Source: Folioceros fuciformis (taxonomy: Eukaryota; Anthocerotophyta; Anthocerotopsida; Anthocerotales). Taken from it: a DNA stretch of 62,414 bases. The translations under genes were made by a program, and so were the position numbers. Positions 57,421 through 62,414 of the stretch are shown one piece after another. The notes under the pieces are model-generated. The model was given only the letters and a program-made list of their open reading frames with translations, made no database searches and was not told the DNA's origin. The DNA lies in contig JBNGIO010006382.1 of the NCBI GenBank assembly GCA_049999805.1, forward strand, positions 576,171 through 638,584, in the 5' to 3' direction. Position 1 is the stretch's first letter, and every line of letters begins with the position of its first letter.

Positions 57421-58627
57421 TCAGAACTTTCCCTTGGTTTCAGTGGACTCTGTGTCCGGGTGGATGCGGAGCAGTTGGTAAGCCCATGCGCCTGCCAGGG
57501 CACCGAGAGTGGGGCCTATGATGTAAACCCAGAAGCCTCTGTAAAAGTTTGATACCAGGGCCGGCCCCAGAGATCTTGCAGGGTTCATGGATGCTCCACT
57601 GATAGGACTGCACATTACGACACCAGCATATCAATTTCAGCTTTCTGTTCAGCGACCTTTCCGAAGTAGGGGGTGAGGCAGATGGGTACTCACGTAGCGA
57701 TCAGTGCGTTGGCCGTGACGATGGCTCCGATTGTAGCCCCTCCGAGTTGTGGAACCTGCTTTTGTAAAGGTCATTGGGAATTCAAAAATGTGGAAGCGTG
57801 GGAGGATTTTGTTTTGTCACAGCCATGTGGGAGAGAGAGCGGAAGGACAGCTGGTTGCGTGAGGTAGGAATGAAGAGGGTGCAGGCACCTACCGCCTTCT
57901 CATCGGTGCAAACACTCATGATCACAAACATGAGTATGAAGGTGATGATGAACTCCAGGGCTAGGGCCTCCGCATCGGTGCCTCCAATAGGATATGTTGC
58001 GCCAAGTTTGAAATGGGAGCCGAGAGACACCCGGAGTGCAAAAGCAGCGCAAATGGAGCCCAAGCACTGTGCTAGGATGTAGCCAGGCACCTGCCAAAAG
58101 GCAAGTAAAAAATAGGTCAGAGGAACACAGCTCCCAAGGAATCGTACTCTAGGTGATTGGGAAAGAGTGGAGGTCGTTGTCTGACCAGGGCCCACTGAAA
58201 CTTGCTCACAGAGGCCAAGGCAATGGAGACAGCAGGGTTGACATGACACCCTGATAAGTGCCCCAGCGCATACACAAGAGCCACCACGACAGATCCCCAT
58301 GTCAGGGATGTGCCAACAAGCGTGACCTGTCCTCGAGTCTTGTTGTTCACCACCTCTGACCCACATCCAGCGAAGACAAGAAAGAAGGTGCCAAGTGCCT
58401 CTGCCCCAAACTGGATACACAAAGATCACCAGCATCCAGGTCAGTTCCGAGCGCAGACAAACCGCCATGTGCTGAACAGTGCCATGCAGAATAAACTATC
58501 ACGTTAATGCAGGCTCCAGGTCTACCTTCTGCATCAGCGTGATTCGGGGACTCCTGGACCTTGGGATGCAGCCGGAGTCACGGCCCTCTTCCATGGCATC
58601 TTCGTGCACAGTCCTTGCAGACGTCAT
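57421..58627 (-). CDS. NIP-type aquaporin 2
   Basis: Five exons are read: 58627-58526, 58409-58186, 58090-57895, 57755-57694 and 57607-57421. They give a complete nodulin-26-like channel. The start MTSARTVHEDAMEEG (58627) precedes an Arg/Ser-rich tail. Membrane part: FGAEALGTFFLVFAGCGSEV, TSLTWGSVVVALVYALGHLS with the first NPA in GCHVNPAVSIALA, VPGYILAQCLGSICAAFAL, ALEFIITFILMFVIMSVCTD, LGGATIGAIVTANALIA, and the second NPA in SPISGASMNPARSLGP (first residue split by the intron). The Trp of LTWG and the Arg after the second NPA fit a NIP I-like filter. Exon sizes and borders closely parallel NIP1 at 17.9 kb, but this copy is GC-rich. The transported solute is not predictable here. Confidence 0.92.
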
Positions 58628-60200
58628 TCTTGAGCAACTTGTGAAGGGAGGAAAAAGGCAGCAATCTGTGCAACCAACTGGTCCGCAAGCTGTCACCGGA
58701 GCCCTGCTACAATCGTACAATTAAACAGCAACCTCGTCAGAGAAATTGTGCCCCGGACCCATGCGATCCAAGATCACACTATTTGGCCACTCTCGTGTCA
58801 CTGCTGTCCTAGGCCTCTTAGCACACAACGTTCTTGAGTCAATCTCGCTACCGTTGTACTATCCTCTCCTTGTCTCATGCGCAGATCTCGCTAAGATCTC
58901 ACATGAAACACGTCTCTAAAATCACACACACAGTATTCGTCCACTTCGTCACACTGTCGTGTCTAGCAAACCACGACACCAACGATTCACAGCTCGTAAC
59001 GACATCTCACGATCCATTTCCCATTCACCGTTCCATGTTCCTCTAGACAATGTACATCTACGATTTGTCATTTCACAGCTGCCATTTCGTCTCACCTGCT
59101 CCTCTACTTCGATGCAATGCAAATCGGTTCCCGACGCGTGCAGAATTCACTGGAGTCCGAGTTGGAGTGAATTCAGCGTGTCGAGACAAGGAACAAGACT
59201 GTCGATTAGGGTGACTTGGGAAGCTTGTGAGGAGCAGGCGAATGTGAGAGTGCGAGGAAGAGGAAGCTCAGATTGCGAATGGGAAGCCGGAGCATGCATC
59301 CTTTTATGGAGCAGGAACTTGGTGTTGGTTCTCGTGGCCCTTCATCCCGCCAGCAGAAGACGACAGTCATCCCAAGCTCCCAACGAGTTGACTGTCTACT
59401 TCCGGTTGATATTCGGTTCTGTGCGGTGCGGTTCGGTTCGCATGAAGCCCGTGGTCAGACAGTCCATCCAAACAGTCACGTCCGTCACGTTCAGCTTTTT
59501 CCTCTTTCGCTTTTAGCATGGGATCTACGGATACCCAAAAATACATACAGACCAAGCTCAACGAATCCACCCACACTTTCACACCTTGGGGATTCCTCTA
59601 GGATGCTCCATTCCGTCCAATTTGAATATTCTATTTTATCTCGATTTAATGCATCTTGTTTTTTGTGTTTTGAACACGCAGACCAGGTTTCATCCTAAGC
59701 ACAATCTTAAGCTTATTCATTCATTATACGGTGACAAATTAACTTTGTACGTAGTTTCTAGAGATTGATGAATATTTAAACAGAATAAAATTTAAAATAA
59801 TTACCATAATATCTCGGACCAACTTTTTACATGACATAGATCCTCTCGTTTGAACAAAGATCCTGAATGAGATCTCAATATGATTTTTAATGTTTATTTT
59901 TTATAAAATATATTTTATTAATAATTTTTAAATTGATATTATAAGAATTTTTTTAAATGAATCTATTTTTAAAGCTCTATTGAAATACTAATCTAGATAT
60001 AATTTGATAAAGATACTAACAAATGAACAAAGGAAAAAAAAGGATTTTAAAAAACAACATGGAAAAACCAGCTGGCCCTAAGGATGTCATGTTAGAAGCC
60101 TTATGATTATTTTTTCTTATTGAAAAAGAGATGGAAAGTCCTATCGCTTCAAAGATTGGAGGAAAACCCAATTAGGGCCAAAGGATTGAAGAAGCAGCTT
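58628..60200. other. Intergenic, turning AT-rich after 59.6 kb
   Basis: The NIP2 promoter should lie at the left end. No gene is recognised. Base composition shifts to strongly AT-rich near 59,600. Confidence 0.5.
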
Positions 60201-60369
60201 TACCTATGGTTGTCGCTGTTCTAAAAACCATGTTGGCCAATGTTCTTTGCTAAGCAATAGATATGTGTTGTAAAAAAAAAAGGGTACCACAAAGGAAAGA
60301 GAGAGAGAGCACCAATCTTATGATTCTCATAAACCTTGGTGCAATCCTGATGAACCTTGAAAAGTCCTT

Positions 60370-60560
60370 GTCCATGGTCCCAGAGAGCAAGAAGGATAAA
60401 AATATGCCCATCTTGTAGGGAAGAATCCTTATGGAATGTGCACAACCCTCTGCCGCCTATCATGGTCCCATGAGTCTAGAGAGCAAGAAGGATAAAAATA
60501 TGCCCGTCTTGCAGGGAAGAATCCTTATGGAATGTGCACAACCCTCAGCCGCCTATCAAA
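60370..60560. repeat. Direct duplication of about 85-90 bp
   Basis: Two copies contain GAGAGCAAGAAGGATAAAAA and GGAAGAATCCTTATGGAATG. A 100-N gap follows at 60603-60702. Confidence 0.8.
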
Positions 60561-60702
60561 GGGGGTTGATGATGACGTGCTTGCAAATTGAATTCCTAAT
60601 GGNNNNNNNNNNNNNNNNNNNNNNNNNNNNNNNNNNNNNNNNNNNNNNNNNNNNNNNNNNNNNNNNNNNNNNNNNNNNNNNNNNNNNNNNNNNNNNNNNN
60701 NN

Positions 60703-60895
60703 TGTAACAACTACATAAATGACACAAACCTATTCCCCTGGTGAAATAAAAGTCAGCTCTAAGTGAAACTGTAACAACTACATAAATGACACAAACCTAT
60801 TCCCCTGGTGAAATAAAAGTCAGCTCTAAGTGAAACTCTATTGAAAACCTATTCCCTTGGTGAAATAAAAGTCAGCTCTAAGTGAAACTCTATTG
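60703..60895. repeat. 65-bp tandem repeat, about 2.5 copies
   Basis: Units contain TGTAACAACTACATAAATGA and CCTGGTGAAATAAAAGTCAG. The array starts exactly at the right edge of the gap, so the real copy number may be higher. Confidence 0.85.
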
Positions 60896-62414
60896 TAAGA
60901 GATATGTACGCTCCTTATAGGGAAGAAACCCATACTCTCTAGTCATTGAGAACATGACATCATGGATAAGTAATGCAACCTGGTACTAATCATGTCGCTT
61001 ACTAATCATGCCGCTTAATGGCACAACGTGTCATATGGATGTGTATGTATAATGGCAACGCTGCAACAACATAACATGTAGAAAGAGAAAGCTAAGAGGT
61101 GGGCCAAACCTAAGCAGAATTTCATTGCGGTGGTGAAAGCTAAGAGGTGGGCTTAACGTAAGCAGAACCAAACCCAAGCAGAAAGTTCGGTGGTGAAAGT
61201 TGTTGGCGTGATTCAAAACGCTTGGATACAAGGTCGAGTCAAAAGCCAAGAGCCCACTCTTTACTTGAACAAGAGCGAATACGAGCCCAAGAAGACCTAG
61301 AGATGGAGGAGTACAACAGAAGGGCTCTTGTTAAGTTATGTTGCTAACTTGATATGTGACCTATCAATGCACCCCACTATGTTGGAGTATTCTATAAGTT
61401 CTTGAAACTTAGCAAAAGTTACTTGTTACTTCTGACTAATACCCATGCGAGAAAGTGCTAGAACAACTTCTTGGGATTACTTAGCACTTTTGTGACATAT
61501 AAAATGTAGTGCACCACATTAGGTGCAAGAACTTCATACATGTCAAACAATAATGTGAGGTAATAAACGTAGAGTAAGTTGATGAAACACCATGATAATT
61601 GTATAATCTACTTCAAGAGCTTGGCATATAGAAGAATAAAAAAAAAGGAGGTCACAGTAGACATTTTATGTGCAAACATCAAGCATCATAAATAGTTGTT
61701 CCATTCACATGTGGACATCCCTCCATGGTGAGCATTAGAAATGTTTATTCCATTGGCATACCAAGCTCTCATTTAGACATCCCTTCATTGGTGCTATTGA
61801 ACGAGGATATTTTCTCATAGCTTTTGCATGGACTATTCAAGGGTTGCCTTCGTCATGGATAAGAAAATGATAGTGGATGCAAAGTAAGGAATTGTGAGGG
61901 GAAGAGATCACCTAATTGGAGGAGTAGATTGTATCATACGCATAAAAATAATAAAATAATATATCATCATGATAAAATTATAAAACTAAAATAAGATAGA
62001 GAAATAAGATTGTATCATAGACAAAAAAAAATCTAACAATAATAATAAAATTACTTAATTAAAACTAAATAGAGAGAACATCACTCTGCTGAAAACCTAA
62101 AAAAACAGCAAGGTAACAAAAACAACAGCACAATATGAGAGTACGAGGATATGAAAGAGTTTTCCCTTTGTTAGGTGGGAAATACATTATTATAGGAAAG
62201 CTCTGATGTATTAGATAAACCAAGATTTCCATTAGCCAGAAGCCCAGACCCGGGACCGGGTTCGGACTGAAAACCCCGAGGTGCCGTCCCATTGTTTCGG
62301 GGGCCACCACAGGTGATAGACACTGATAGATTGAGGACATCGCCCTCCCGTCCAGAAGGGGCTCCAGGAGTCCAGGAGCTCCGAGCTCGCAATCATTCCT
62401 TATTCAGGGAGTAT
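60896..62414. other. AT-rich tail with a GC-rich end segment
   Basis: No gene is supported. From about 62,210 the sequence becomes GC-rich, and a minus-strand open frame (to about 62,392) could be the edge of an exon of a gene beyond the window. It matches nothing I recognise. Confidence 0.4.

Overview
This looks like nuclear DNA of a seed-free land plant. Genes have short spliceosomal introns (mostly 60-200 bp), plastid-type transit peptides and plant-specific families: EXO70, NIP aquaporins, DUF707, SMP-type LEA, RbcX, plastid chorismate mutase and PLS-class PPR. The large PPR protein carries a C-terminal domain resembling the KP variant of the DYW domain. That variant is known from hornworts, some lycophytes and ferns, so I favour one of these, but the window does not settle which.

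Layout. 1-9.3 kb holds three tightly packed minus-strand genes: a fatty acid amide hydrolase (FAAH), a DUF3493/LPA1-like plus O-methyltransferase fusion, and LSM7. 11.0-17.4 kb holds an EXO70 gene (plus), then intronless class II PRPP synthetase and CCCH zinc finger (DFRP1/ZC3H15-like) genes (both minus). 17.9-24.8 kb holds NIP aquaporin 1 in an AT-rich island, followed by two tandem DUF707 genes. 25.8-31.2 kb holds a TauD-like dioxygenase and a 1388-residue single-exon PPR gene. 31.4-36.3 kb is a compact minus-strand run of three plastid-protein genes: rhodanese/PpiC (STR12-like), RbcX-II and chorismate mutase. 36.6-53 kb has no gene I can support. It is a field of diverged tandem repeats whose core (37.2-46.9 kb) seems to be two rounds of the same A-B-C repeat order. 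53.4-58.6 kb holds a third DUF707 gene, an SMP-family LEA gene and NIP aquaporin 2. The last 3.8 kb is AT-rich with short duplications.

Together: many products are predicted for plastids (RbcX, STR12-like, chorismate mutase, the methyltransferase fusion, perhaps PRPP synthetase and the PPR), but plant gene order gives little functional linkage. The clearest structural theme is local duplication: three DUF707 genes with matching exon structure and two NIP genes.

Limits. Exon borders come from reading GT/AG sites and family conservation by eye, with no transcript evidence. Nine runs of N (two of 10, seven of 100) mark assembly gaps. Several are flanked by identical sequence, so local copy number is uncertain.
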